Origin: Caldilineales bacterium
GTDB lineage: Bacteria > Chloroflexota > Anaerolineae > J102
Direction of reading: 5' to 3'
Length of the DNA: 64,000 nt
Assembly (NCBI GenBank): GCA_019695115.1
Contig: JAIBAP010000024.1
Span: 1-64,000 of the forward strand
The notes under the pieces are model-generated. The model saw only the letters and a program-made list of their open reading frames with translations, was not told the origin of the DNA and did no database searches. This document shows, in pieces, positions 8,630 through 16,516 of this stretch. How positions within the stretch are numbered: position 1 is the first letter of the stretch; each line of letters begins with the position of its first letter. The translations under genes were made by a program, and so were the position numbers.

Positions 8630-8767
8630 ACTACAACCGCACTTGGGGAGAAAAAGGAAAACACGAAGGCTCAAAGACCACAAAGATGACACAAAAACGG
8701 CGCTAAACATCATCGCTTTGTGTTTCCTTCGTGTTCTTCGTGTCTTTGTGTTAAGTGCGGTTGTAGT
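8630..8767. mobile_element. MITE-like element with 15-bp terminal inverted repeats
   Basis: ACTACAACCGCACTT (8630-8644) is exactly inverted at 8753-8767. The interior carries inverted word repeats of the ACACGAAG / CTTTGTGTT family. A further copy of the words follows at 8790-8822 outside the inverted repeat. No coding capacity. Confidence 0.7.
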
Positions 8768-8849
8768 AACTTTAGAAAAAGGGCTTAGTGTCTCCTTCGT
8801 GCTCTTTGTGTCTTTGTGTTGACTACGCTTGCATTAGTAAGCTTTGACC

Positions 8850-9674
8850 TTAAAATACCGTCTGCGGCACATCGAAAGCGGCGCAGATGGCCAGGATTTC
8901 CTCCTCGCTCAGGCCGTCGGCCGGCTCGCCATTGCGCAGATTGAAATACTCGTAGCGGGCGGCTGTCTCGGCATACTCGATGCGGTCGGCCGCCCGTTTC
9001 ACCGACTGATCGGAGCGGGCCATGACCCCGTGTTTGGCCCAGACGACGATGCGATGCTGGCGCAGGCTGGCCACCGTGGCTGCCATCAGCGCCGCCGAGC
9101 CGGGCAACAAGAACGGAACCATGCCGATCCCTTCCGGCAGGTTCACAATCGTCTCCGGCTGCCAGCGCAGCAGATGGCGGTTGAGGAAATCCTGGTCGCG
9201 GTAGCGGGGGATATGGCTGAGGAAGGTGAGGTAGGGCGGCTGGGCGTGGATGACGGCGTGGAAATTGCTGCCGGAGCGGGCCACCTGGTCGCGGTGCACG
9301 GCCAGGTGGGAGTTGAATTCGCTGGTGGGGCGGGCGAACAACCGCCGGGGCGAGGTGTAGTGGCGGGCGGTCATCCCGCCTTCATCCACCACCACGCAGC
9401 CCAGGTTGGAGCCGGGGTCCTGCATGATCTCGCGCAGCCTCCGGCCCGAGCCGCTGACCAGGAAGGCCCGGCCCGCCAGCTCGGGCGCCGGTTCGGGCAG
9501 GTCGATGGCGGAAACGATGGGGAACAGACGCCGCGGGTCGATCGGCCAGCCGATGTAGACCGAGATGTTGCCGGCGGCGCCCTCGCTGGCGCCGATCTCC
9601 GATAGCCGGCTGCCGGCCTCGCCGATCAGGGTCAGGAGTTCGCTTAGTTCGGGGTAGGGTGCTTCGATGGTCAT
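8850..9674 (-). CDS. rhaD: Class II aldolase, rhamnulose-1-phosphate aldolase family
   Basis: A 274-residue protein, the same length as E. coli RhaD, with FLVSGSG (71-77), Glu119 in PTSEF, His143 and Gln145 in VIHAQPP, and His215 in WAKHGVM. E. coli RhaD has a second His where Gln145 stands. The family splits L-rhamnulose 1-phosphate into dihydroxyacetone phosphate and L-lactaldehyde using zinc. The kinase upstream is RhaB-like, which fits. The start is the ATG at 9672-9674; the longer frame upstream has no family sequence. Fuculose- or other ketose-phosphate specificity is possible. Confidence 0.82.
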   Translation of the reverse strand: MTIEAPYPELSELLTLIGEAGSRLSEIGASEGAAGNISVYIGWPIDPRRLFPIVSAIDLPEPAPELAGRAFLVSGSGRRLREIMQDPGSNLGCVVVDEGGMTARHYTSPRRLFARPTSEFNSHLAVHRDQVARSGSNFHAVIHAQPPYLTFLSHIPRYRDQDFLNRHLLRWQPETIVNLPEGIGMVPFLLPGSAALMAATVASLRQHRIVVWAKHGVMARSDQSVKRAADRIEYAETAARYEYFNLRNGEPADGLSEEEILAICAAFDVPQTVF

Positions 9675-9837
9675 TTTGAAGTCCAACACTTGTTGTATGG
9701 TCGCCACTTTGGATGGGCAGCAGAATGGTTTTGGAACACATTTGATTAGGATTTGAATTCGTCGAACCGTTTGCCTCGCCTTGCCATGCGTTTGTAGTCT
9801 TGCTTGAATTGCGAGGTGCGGCGAATCGCTTTCATTT

Positions 9838-11325
9838 TCACAACGCCTCGAACCGCTCGAACGCCTCATCCCACCCCTCGCGTCCGCCTGGCTCGAACAC
9901 ATCCACCTCCACCGTCTGCCGCACCAGGCTGCGGGCCTCGGCCAGGCTGCCAATGCTGCGCACTGCCACCGCCTGCACCAGTATGTTGCCCAGGGCCGTG
10001 GCCTCGGCCGGGCCAGTGATCACCTGGCGGCCAGTGGCGTCGGCGGTGAAGCGCGAGAGCAGTTGGTTGCGGGCGCCGCCGCCGACGATATGGATGGGAT
10101 CGAGACGGGCGCCGAGCGTTGCTTCCGCCTGTTCGAGTACGGAGCGATACTTCAGGGCGATGCTTTCGAGCGCACAGCGCACGATCTCGCCTTTGGTGGC
10201 GGGAACGCGCTGGCCGGTGCGGGCACAAAAAGCCTGGATGCGGGTGGGCATCCAGCCGGTTTGGGCATCGCCGGGTTTGAGAAAGTCGGGATGGTTGGGG
10301 TCCACGAATGAGGCCAGGGGCGGAGCGGCCGCGGCCATCTCCGTCAGCTGGCCGTACGAAAGCTCTTCGCCTTGCATCGCCCACGCCCGCCGGCATTCCT
10401 GCACCAGCCACAGACCCATGATGTTTTTGCAGAAGCGGAATGTGCGCCCGGCGCCGCCCTCGTTTGTGAAGTTATAGGCCAGACTCTGCGGTGTGATCAT
10501 CGGCTCTGGCAGCTCGGCCCCCAGCACCGACCAGGTGCCGGAGCTGATCCAGGCGAAATCGGCGTGCTCGGCGGGGACGGCGGCGACGGCCGAGCCGGTG
10601 TCGTGGCAGGCGGGGGCGATGACGCGCGCCGTCGCTGCCCCCACCTCCGCCGCCACATCGGCCAACAAGGGGCCGAGGTCGGCGCCGGAATCGACCAGGG
10701 CCGGGAAGATCGAGCGGGGGATGCCGAGGGCGGCCAGCACCGGGTCGGCCCAGGTTCGCCGGCGGGGGTCGCAGCATTGGGTGGTGGTGGCGATGCTGAA
10801 CTCGCTGACGGTCTGGCCGGTGAGCAGGTAGTTGAAGAAGTCGGGTATGGCCAGGAGGGTGTGGGCCGAGGCCAGGGCCGGGCTGTGATTCAGCGCCATC
10901 GCCAGCAGCTGGTAGAGGGTGTTGATCTGCATGAACTGCACGCCGGTGTGGGCGAAGATCTCGTCGCGCGGCATGAGGTCGAAAGCCCGCGCCAGCATGC
11001 CGTCGGTGCGGCCATCGCGATAGTGGTGCGGGTTGCCGATGAGGGCGCCGGTGCGGTCGAGGAGGGCGAAATCCACGCCCCAGGTGTCGATGCCGATCCC
11101 GGCCAGGTGTCCCCCGGTTGCGAGCGCCGCCTTCCCGATCCCGGTCTTGATCTCGCTCCACAGCCGCAGCACGTCCCAATGCAGACCCGAAGGCATCCGC
11201 ACCGGGCCGTTGGCGAAGCGATGGACTTCTTCCATGACCAGGCGGCGGCCGTCGAAGCGACCCAGGATGGCGCGCCCGCTTTCGGCGCCGAGGTCGAGGG
11301 CGAGGAAGTTGAGGGTGTTTGTCAT
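9838..11325 (-). CDS. rhaB: FGGY-family carbohydrate kinase, rhamnulokinase type
   Basis: A 495-residue sugar kinase of the ASKHA fold. It opens with the phosphate-1 loop LALDLGAESGRA (8-19), has CHDTGSAVAAVP with the catalytic Asp, and ISSGTWSVLGAE, a segment typical of rhamnulokinase. The start follows AAGGAGAA at five bases. It would phosphorylate L-rhamnulose with ATP before cleavage by the RhaD-like aldolase. A 163-bp gap separates the two genes. No classical rhamnose isomerase (RhaA or RhaI) is in the window, though the TIM-barrel protein at 19096 might serve. Confidence 0.85.
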   Translation of the reverse strand: MTNTLNFLALDLGAESGRAILGRFDGRRLVMEEVHRFANGPVRMPSGLHWDVLRLWSEIKTGIGKAALATGGHLAGIGIDTWGVDFALLDRTGALIGNPHHYRDGRTDGMLARAFDLMPRDEIFAHTGVQFMQINTLYQLLAMALNHSPALASAHTLLAIPDFFNYLLTGQTVSEFSIATTTQCCDPRRRTWADPVLAALGIPRSIFPALVDSGADLGPLLADVAAEVGAATARVIAPACHDTGSAVAAVPAEHADFAWISSGTWSVLGAELPEPMITPQSLAYNFTNEGGAGRTFRFCKNIMGLWLVQECRRAWAMQGEELSYGQLTEMAAAAPPLASFVDPNHPDFLKPGDAQTGWMPTRIQAFCARTGQRVPATKGEIVRCALESIALKYRSVLEQAEATLGARLDPIHIVGGGARNQLLSRFTADATGRQVITGPAEATALGNILVQAVAVRSIGSLAEARSLVRQTVEVDVFEPGGREGWDEAFERFEAL

Positions 11326-11387
11326 CGTCGTTCTCCTTACCAGTGTTTTTGTCTTGCCGAACTTTCCGCAAGCTGGCAAGTCTGGCC

Positions 11388-11400
11388 TACAATGTCGGGC
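11388..11400 (+). promoter_or_regulatory. -10 element placing transcription start at the start codon
   Basis: TACAAT (11388-11393) lies seven bases before the ATG at 11401, and there is no ribosome binding site. This spacing suggests a leaderless message. No good -35 box is seen. Confidence 0.35.
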
Positions 11401-11709
11401 ATGACCGGTAGTTTGCTTGCTTATTTCGAGCAGGGCTGGGAAGGCATGATTGTCTACGCCTTCCAGCCCGATGATTCCTCTCTGCCCTTCTTCTTGCAAG
11501 ACGGGCAACACCTGACCATCTTTGCCGCCGATGGCGCCACGCTGTGGTCGGGCAGATTGCACTTCGTCCGCCGCAGGTGTTGGGAACACCATCATCTTAG
11601 CGCCGGTATCTGGGCAGACGCCAAACCGAAGGGGGCCTCGTATGGGCAGTGGCTGGAGTGGTTCTGGAGCCAGCCGCCGCTGCGGGCCATCCTTGAGACG
11701 CCAGATTAG
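11401..11709 (+). CDS. Small conserved hypothetical protein
   Basis: A 102-residue soluble protein rich in aromatic residues (YFEQGWEGMIVYAF, WLEWFWSQPPL). Its smooth composition and complete frame between convergent and divergent neighbours argue that it is real. I do not recognise a characterised family. It diverges from rhaB and ends 19 bases before the E2 stop, facing it. The short length, His/Trp-rich core and leaderless-looking start are all that can be said. Confidence 0.65.
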   Translation: MTGSLLAYFEQGWEGMIVYAFQPDDSSLPFFLQDGQHLTIFAADGATLWSGRLHFVRRRCWEHHHLSAGIWADAKPKGASYGQWLEWFWSQPPLRAILETPD

Positions 11710-11728
11710 TGCGATTCGGCAGCTTTCG

Positions 11729-13108
11729 CTACGCCAGCAGCAGGTGCGGTTTCTCGACCAATTGCACCAGGCGCTGCAAAAAGCGCGCCGCCGGCCCGCC
11801 ATCCACCAGCCGGTGATCGAAGGTCAGGCTGAGCCAGACCATCTGCCGGGGTTCGACGTGGTCGCCGGCCCAGACCGGCTGCGTCTTGATCCGGCCCAGG
11901 CCGAGGATGGCGGTCTCGGGCAGGTTGATGATGGGGGTGAAGGCATCGACGCCGAACATGCCCAGGTTGGTGAGGGTAAAGGTGCCGCCGCGCAGTTCGT
12001 CGGGCGTGCATTGCCCGGCGCGGGCGCGCTCGGCCAGCGCCTTTGTTTCGGCGGCGATCTGCGCCAGCCCTTTCCCGGCCACATCCCTCACCACTGGCGC
12101 CAGCAGCCCCCGGTCGGTGTCCACAGCCAGACCGATGTCGATGCGTCGCCACAGTTGGATGCCGTCGGCTGCGAGCGAAGCATTGAGGCGGGGGTGCTCG
12201 GCCAGCGCCTTCGCTAGAATCACGAACAACAGGTCGTTGTACGAGACCTCGACGCCATCGGCCTGCAAATCCTGCCGCAATCCCACCAGCGCCGTGGCGT
12301 CGGCCTCGGCGGTGAGGGTGACGGGGGCCGTTTGGGTGTGGCTGCGTGCCATGCGCTCGGCGATGAGGCTGCGGATGCCGGTGAAGGGGAGGGTTGGAGA
12401 TTGGAGATTGGTTATTGGAGATTGGTTATTGGAGATTTGAGCGACAGCGGCTTCTACATCCTCGCGGGTGATGCGGCCGCTCGGCCCGGCGCCGGCCAGG
12501 GTGCGCCAGTCGATGCCAGCTTCCTCGGCCACGCGCTTCGCCACCGGCGTAATCATCACATCGTTAGCCTCCGACCTCCGTCCACCGTCCTCTGTTCTCT
12601 GTCCTCCGACCTCCGACCTCTGCAAAAACGCCCGCACATCCCGCTCGATAATCGCCCCTTCCGGTCCGGTGGGCGCGACGGCGGCCAGTGGCACGCCCTC
12701 CCGTGCGGCCAGCACCCGCGCGCGGGGGGAGGCGAAGAGGCGGGGAGGGGGTGACACGGTGACAGGGTGAGGGGGTGACACGGTGACAGGGTTCGCCGCC
12801 GGTAACGCTCTCTGCGAGTCATGCGCCACTATAGGCTTGCCACCTGCCCCCTGCCCCCTGCCCCCTGCCCCCTCCTCCCCAATCACGGCAATCGCGCTGA
12901 GCACGGCCACTTCCTGGCCGGCGCCGGCCGTGACGCCGGACAGGATGCCGCTGGCGGGCGCTTCGACCTCGAGATTGGCCTTGTCGGTCTCGACCTCGAA
13001 CAGCGGCTCGCCCTGGCGCACGGCCTCGCCCTCCCGTTTGAGCCAGCGCACAAAGGTGAGGGTATCGACGGTTTGGCCGAGGGGCGGGACAAGGACTTGC
13101 GTGGACAT
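11729..13108 (-). CDS. 2-oxoacid dehydrogenase E2 (dihydrolipoyl acyltransferase)
   Basis: A 459-residue E2. Lipoyl domain 1-78 has the lipoylated Lys43 in ETDKANL. There are two peripheral subunit-binding domains (126-162 and 186-222), and a catalytic domain (241-459) with His432 and Asp436 in FDHRLVDGG. It transfers the acyl group from E1 to CoA and forms the complex core. The linkers are unusual: residues 79-125, 163-183 and 223-240 are encoded by short tandem DNA words identical in style to the window's intergenic repeats. It ends the E1-alpha/E1-beta/E2 set; no E3 is present. Pyruvate, acetoin and branched-chain complexes all fit. Confidence 0.92.
   Translation of the reverse strand: MSTQVLVPPLGQTVDTLTFVRWLKREGEAVRQGEPLFEVETDKANLEVEAPASGILSGVTAGAGQEVAVLSAIAVIGEEGAGGRGQGAGGKPIVAHDSQRALPAANPVTVSPPHPVTVSPPPRLFASPRARVLAAREGVPLAAVAPTGPEGAIIERDVRAFLQRSEVGGQRTEDGGRRSEANDVMITPVAKRVAEEAGIDWRTLAGAGPSGRITREDVEAAVAQISNNQSPITNLQSPTLPFTGIRSLIAERMARSHTQTAPVTLTAEADATALVGLRQDLQADGVEVSYNDLLFVILAKALAEHPRLNASLAADGIQLWRRIDIGLAVDTDRGLLAPVVRDVAGKGLAQIAAETKALAERARAGQCTPDELRGGTFTLTNLGMFGVDAFTPIINLPETAILGLGRIKTQPVWAGDHVEPRQMVWLSLTFDHRLVDGGPAARFLQRLVQLVEKPHLLLA
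12393..12878. repeat. Four word-repeat tracts inside the E2 coding region
   Basis: Tracts at 12393-12438 (GGAGATTGGTTATT words), 12570-12622 (CCGACCTC and related words), 12751-12792 (GGTGACAC/GGTGACAGG) and 12840-12878 (CCCCCTG units) each encode an interdomain linker in frame. The first belongs to the family also found at 14188, 21130, 43237 and 61651 outside genes. Confidence 0.85.
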
Positions 13109-13125
13109 GGGCGGGATGCGGAGTT

Positions 13126-13168
13126 AGCCGTTGATTGTTGACTGTTGATTGTTGATTGTTGACTGTTA
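13126..13168. repeat. GTTGATTGTTGACT word repeat at the E1-beta stop
   Basis: Repeats of TGTTGATTGTTGACTG fill nearly all of the gap between E2 and E1-beta and, read on the minus strand, supply the TAA stop codon of E1-beta (13166-13168). The same words occur at 19066-19098 after the TIM-barrel gene. Confidence 0.8.
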
Positions 13169-14179
13169 GAACAGCGCCTTCACCGCCTCAACCACCCGCG
13201 CCGCCGACGGTACATAGAACTGCTCCATCACCGGTGCGAAGGGCGGGGGCACGTCGGGGGCGGAGACGCGTTTGACCGGCGCATCGAGATACCAGAACGC
13301 TTCCTCGGCGACGATGGCGGCGATCTCGCCCGCCCAACCGCCAGTGAGGTTGTCTTCTTCGACCACCACCAGCCGCCCGGTCTTGCGCACCGATTCCAGG
13401 ATGAGTTCTTTGTCCAGCGGCACGAGTGTGCGCGGGTCGATGACCTCGGCCTCGATGCCGTCTTTCGCCAATTCCTCGGCGGCGGCCAGCGCCCTGTACA
13501 TGGTCAGCAGCTTGCCGACAATGGTCACATCCCGGCCCTCCCGCCGCACGATGCCCTGGCCGATGGGCACGACATAATCTTCGTCGGGCACTTCGCCCAC
13601 TGGGCTGAGCGCGCCTTTCTCGGCGCGAGCGCCTTTGCTGCCGTACAGCAGCTTGTGCTCGAACATGATCACGGGATTGTCGTCGCGCACGGCAGCCTTC
13701 AGCAAGCCTTTGGCGTCGTAGGCGGTGGCCGGGGCCACGACTTTGAGGCCGGGGATGTGGCAGAAGAAGGCTTCCAGGCTTTGGGCGTGCTGCGAGCCGC
13801 GGGCGGTGGCTCCCACCGGCGCCCGCATCACCAACGGCACTTTCACCGTCCCGCCCGACATGTACGTCATCTTGGCGGCCTGGTTGGCGAGCTGGTCCAT
13901 GGCCAGGAAGAGGAAGTCGGCGTATTGCACATCGGCGATGGGTCGCAGCCCGGCCAGGGCCGCGCCGACGGCGATGCCGGTCAGCCCCAGTTCAGAGATG
14001 GGCGTGTCGAGCACCCGTTCGTGGCCGAACTCGTCGGACAGGCCCAGGGTGACGGTGAAGGCGCCGCCGAAGCCGCCGGGGATGCCAATGTCTTCACCGA
14101 TGCAGAAGACGGTGGGGTCGCGGCGCATTTCTTCACGGATGCCCTGGCGGATGGCTTCGGCGATGGAGAGGTGGGGCAT
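13166..14179 (-). CDS. 2-oxoacid dehydrogenase E1 component, beta subunit
   Basis: A 337-residue transketolase-like protein with the family order of motifs: FCIGEDIG, DTPISELGL (the ThDP-activating Glu), ARGSQHAQSLEAFF, then the C-terminal domain with EVIDPRTLVPLD and VVEEDNLTGGWAGEI. It pairs with E1-alpha to decarboxylate a 2-oxoacid and pass the acyl group to lipoyl-E2. E2 follows 57 bases downstream. E1-alpha lies upstream but is separated by about 1.1 kb holding genes of another origin. Confidence 0.92.
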   Translation of the reverse strand: MPHLSIAEAIRQGIREEMRRDPTVFCIGEDIGIPGGFGGAFTVTLGLSDEFGHERVLDTPISELGLTGIAVGAALAGLRPIADVQYADFLFLAMDQLANQAAKMTYMSGGTVKVPLVMRAPVGATARGSQHAQSLEAFFCHIPGLKVVAPATAYDAKGLLKAAVRDDNPVIMFEHKLLYGSKGARAEKGALSPVGEVPDEDYVVPIGQGIVRREGRDVTIVGKLLTMYRALAAAEELAKDGIEAEVIDPRTLVPLDKELILESVRKTGRLVVVEEDNLTGGWAGEIAAIVAEEAFWYLDAPVKRVSAPDVPPPFAPVMEQFYVPSAARVVEAVKALF

Positions 14180-14187
14180 GGTGGTCG

Positions 14188-14240
14188 TTGGAGAGTGGGG
14201 ATTGGAGATTGGTTATTGGAGATTGGTGATTGGTTATTGC
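14188..14240. repeat. GGAGATTGGTTATT word repeat
   Basis: Tandem words GGAGATTGG and TTATTGG upstream of E1-beta. The -35 box proposed for hicB (TTGGTG, 14223-14228, 18 bases before TACAAT at 14247-14252) is built from the repeat. Confidence 0.75.
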
Positions 14241-14317
14241 AGAGGGTACAATAGCGTGTCAGTGGGCGATGGCTGGCTCATGGGTCAGCCAGTTGATACG
14301 CCCGCAGGAGAAAGGTC

Positions 14318-14509
14318 ATGAGAACGATGCAAATGACTTATTGGCAAGACGGCGAGTTCTATATCGGCTACCTGAACGACTTTCCTGACTATCGCACGCA
14401 AGGATTGTCGAAAGAGGAGTTGATCGAGAATTTGAAGGATTTGTTGAAGGATATTGGGTCAGGTCAGGTGCCGTATATCCGGAAAGTTGAGGAGTTGATG
14501 GTGGCGTAA
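14318..14509 (+). CDS. hicB: HicB-type antitoxin
   Basis: A 63-residue protein matching the short HicB fold (MTYWQDGEFYIGYLNDFPDY, then a helix LSKEELIENLKDLL). HicB binds and neutralises HicA, an RNA-binding mRNA interferase, and often represses its own promoter. The ATG follows AGGAGAAAGGTC. The next gene starts one base after its stop and begins like HicA, but that toxin is truncated, so this antitoxin is probably a remnant. It is encoded opposite to the surrounding E1 genes. Confidence 0.8.
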   Translation: MRTMQMTYWQDGEFYIGYLNDFPDYRTQGLSKEELIENLKDLLKDIGSGQVPYIRKVEELMVA

Positions 14510-14668
14510 ATGAAGCGGCGTGAGTTGATTCGCATTCTGGAGGAGATGGGGTGCGTTTTGGTGCGGCATGGTGGAAGCCACGACTGGTATCGCAAGTGCT
14601 TGTTTGACACAATTGCCACATCTAGGCGAGACCGAATAGCCTACGCAGGATGGCGAGACGGGCAGTAG
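14510..14668 (+). pseudogene. hicA: Truncated HicA toxin
   Basis: The ATG directly after the hicB stop begins MKRRELIRILEEMGCVLVRH, the N-terminal half of HicA, including the GGSHDWYR stretch with the active-site His. After codon 28 the sequence leaves the family: the expected PVPRH.E segment is missing and 24 unrelated codons follow, overlapping the 3' end of the opposite-strand nuclease gene. The junction near 14593 marks a rearrangement or insertion edge. Confidence 0.75.
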
Positions 14669-15281
14669 CCTTGGGTAGCGGCAAGTCCACGGTATCGTCA
14701 TCGAGGGATCGCAAATACGAGGACATCGAGAAGATGTGAACGCGGTCAAATGCCTTGTCGAGCAGCGGCACTTGAAAGAGCGGCTCCGGCTTACCCTCTG
14801 GGTGCAGTGACACCCAGAACACGATAAGCGGCTCAACAGGGATTCCCTTGAGAGGTGACCGCATGGGCTCGATAACCTTTGCTGCCGGTGAGTCGGTGAA
14901 CGTAGAGCCATTCCAGTACTCACTCCAAACCATCCGCCGATGCCTTCGCGAGTCTGTTTCGCTCGCACCGATCGGGAAGCGCCTGCCCCCCAGCGAGTGC
15001 GCCGACCAGTTTTTCACCTCGACCTGGTAGAGCACGCCCGGAGTGATTACCCAACCATCAAGTCGGTGACCGCGTCGCTGGCCTGTCGTGCACGGGGCGT
15101 TGAGAATCTGAGCCTCGACACCCCTGCGATGCAGGCAATGGATGAGCAGGGCAAGACCCATTTCCTCACCAACCACGGCGTTGATAGCCGTCGCGTGCGT
15201 GCCGTTTTCGTCTGGTCCGGGGTCGTCGTAGAACGACAGTACGGCCACACGGTCAATCGGTAGGACGCGATCATCTTGCAT
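14622..15281 (-). CDS. Putative PD-(D/E)XK nuclease-like protein
   Basis: A 219-residue protein with a D-(x12)-E-x-K arrangement (Asp75 in RLDGW, Glu88 and Lys90 in YQVEVKNW), preceded by a helix containing Glu39-Glu40. This is the signature of restriction-endonuclease-fold nucleases. No helicase or methylase partner is adjacent. Position and orientation suggest it came in with, or broke, the hicBA pair. A defence role or a DNA repair role are both possible; I do not recognise the specific family. Confidence 0.65.
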   Translation of the reverse strand: MQDDRVLPIDRVAVLSFYDDPGPDENGTHATAINAVVGEEMGLALLIHCLHRRGVEAQILNAPCTTGQRRGHRLDGWVITPGVLYQVEVKNWSAHSLGGRRFPIGASETDSRRHRRMVWSEYWNGSTFTDSPAAKVIEPMRSPLKGIPVEPLIVFWVSLHPEGKPEPLFQVPLLDKAFDRVHIFSMSSYLRSLDDDTVDLPLPKATARLAILRRLFGLA

Positions 15282-15333
15282 TCGGCCCCCTCACAGTGTT
15301 TAGCGGGAAGTTGAGAGTCACTGAATCCATAAG

Positions 15334-16323
15334 TCAGTCATCAAAGAATACGTGGTTCAAGGCATCCTCCGGCCTGGGCGACGGGCTGGCTTCGGCGAAA
15401 GCCACGGCATCATCGATAGCGGCGGTGACTTCCTGATCGATGGCGGCCAGGGTGGCCTCGGTCGCCTGGCCGGAGGCGAGGAGGTGGGAGGCCAGGCGGG
15501 GGAGGGGGTCGCGCCCGGCCCAGTCGGCTTCCTCTTCTTTCGTGCGATAGGTGCGGGGGTCGCTGCGCGAGTGGCCGACCAGCCGGTAGGTCTTGCATTC
15601 CAGCAGCGTCGGCCCGCCGCCCGACCGGGCGCGTTCGACCGCCCGGCCCGCCGCCTCGTACACCGCCAGCACGTCGTTGCCATCCACGATCTCGCCGGGG
15701 ATGCCATAGGCCGAGGCCCGGCTGGCTACATCTTCGACCTTGAATACCCACGAAACCGGCGTCGAGGCGGCGTAGAGATTGTTCTCGCAGACGAAGACGA
15801 CGGGCAGTTGCCAGATGGCCGCCATGTTCAGCGTCTCGTGAAAGGCGCCCTCGTTGCTCGCGCCTTCGCCGAAGAAACTGACCGCCACGCGGCCGTTGCC
15901 CAGCCGCTTGCTGGCCAGGGCGGCGCCGGCGGCGATGGGGATGCCGCCGCCGACAATGGCAATGGCCGGGAACATGCCCACATTGACATCGCCCACGTGC
16001 ATCGACCCGCCCTTGCCCCGGCAGCAGCCTGTGTCCTTGGCGAACAGCTCGGCCATGATCGCCCGCAGCGCCACGCCTTTGGCGATGGCATGGCCGTGTG
16101 GCCGGTGTGTGCTGGCGACATAATCATCGGTGTGCAGGTGGGCGCAAACGCCCACGGCCACCGCTTCCTGGCCGATATACAGGTGCAGCGTCGAGGGGAT
16201 GCGGCCCTGCATGTACAGGTAGTTGCAGCGCTCCTCGAAACGGCGGATGGTGAGCATCTGGCCGTAAAGGTGAAGGGGGTCGAGTGATGAATGGGACTCG
16301 GGCATAGGGGAATGCTTCTCCAT
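15334..16323 (-). CDS. 2-oxoacid dehydrogenase E1 component, alpha subunit
   Basis: A 329-residue ThDP enzyme with HRPHGHAIAKG, the CRGKGGSMH segment, and the ThDP motif GEGASNEGAFHETLNMAA...ENNLYA. The phosphorylation-loop region TYRLVGHSRSDPRTYRTKEE is typical of pyruvate and acetoin dehydrogenases. Start choice is open: ATG 16323 gives 329 residues; an in-frame ATG at 16305 is preceded by GGAG from the first codons and would fit a ribosome site better. It works with E1-beta and E2 downstream. Confidence 0.92.
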   Translation of the reverse strand: MEKHSPMPESHSSLDPLHLYGQMLTIRRFEERCNYLYMQGRIPSTLHLYIGQEAVAVGVCAHLHTDDYVASTHRPHGHAIAKGVALRAIMAELFAKDTGCCRGKGGSMHVGDVNVGMFPAIAIVGGGIPIAAGAALASKRLGNGRVAVSFFGEGASNEGAFHETLNMAAIWQLPVVFVCENNLYAASTPVSWVFKVEDVASRASAYGIPGEIVDGNDVLAVYEAAGRAVERARSGGGPTLLECKTYRLVGHSRSDPRTYRTKEEEADWAGRDPLPRLASHLLASGQATEATLAAIDQEVTAAIDDAVAFAEASPSPRPEDALNHVFFDD

Positions 16324-16516
16324 GACTGGAATCTCAAACGCAAGCCAAAAGCATTGACAGATGTGTCTTTCTGGGCTTATCCTACACTCAAGAAAGCGAC
16401 ATCGTAAGTCCTGAACACTCTGGGCCTTCGTAGAAGGCGCCTAGCCTCCGGCGCGACTCCGGCGGGACAGATTGAAATCAGGGATCAGGGGGAGCCGCTT
16501 TCGCTTCCGAGAGTCA

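Noticed and set aside
11326-11802. Upstream extension of the RhaB-like frame on the minus strand
   Set aside because: It is antisense to the small gene at 11401 and lacks family sequence; a strong ribosome site precedes ATG 11325.
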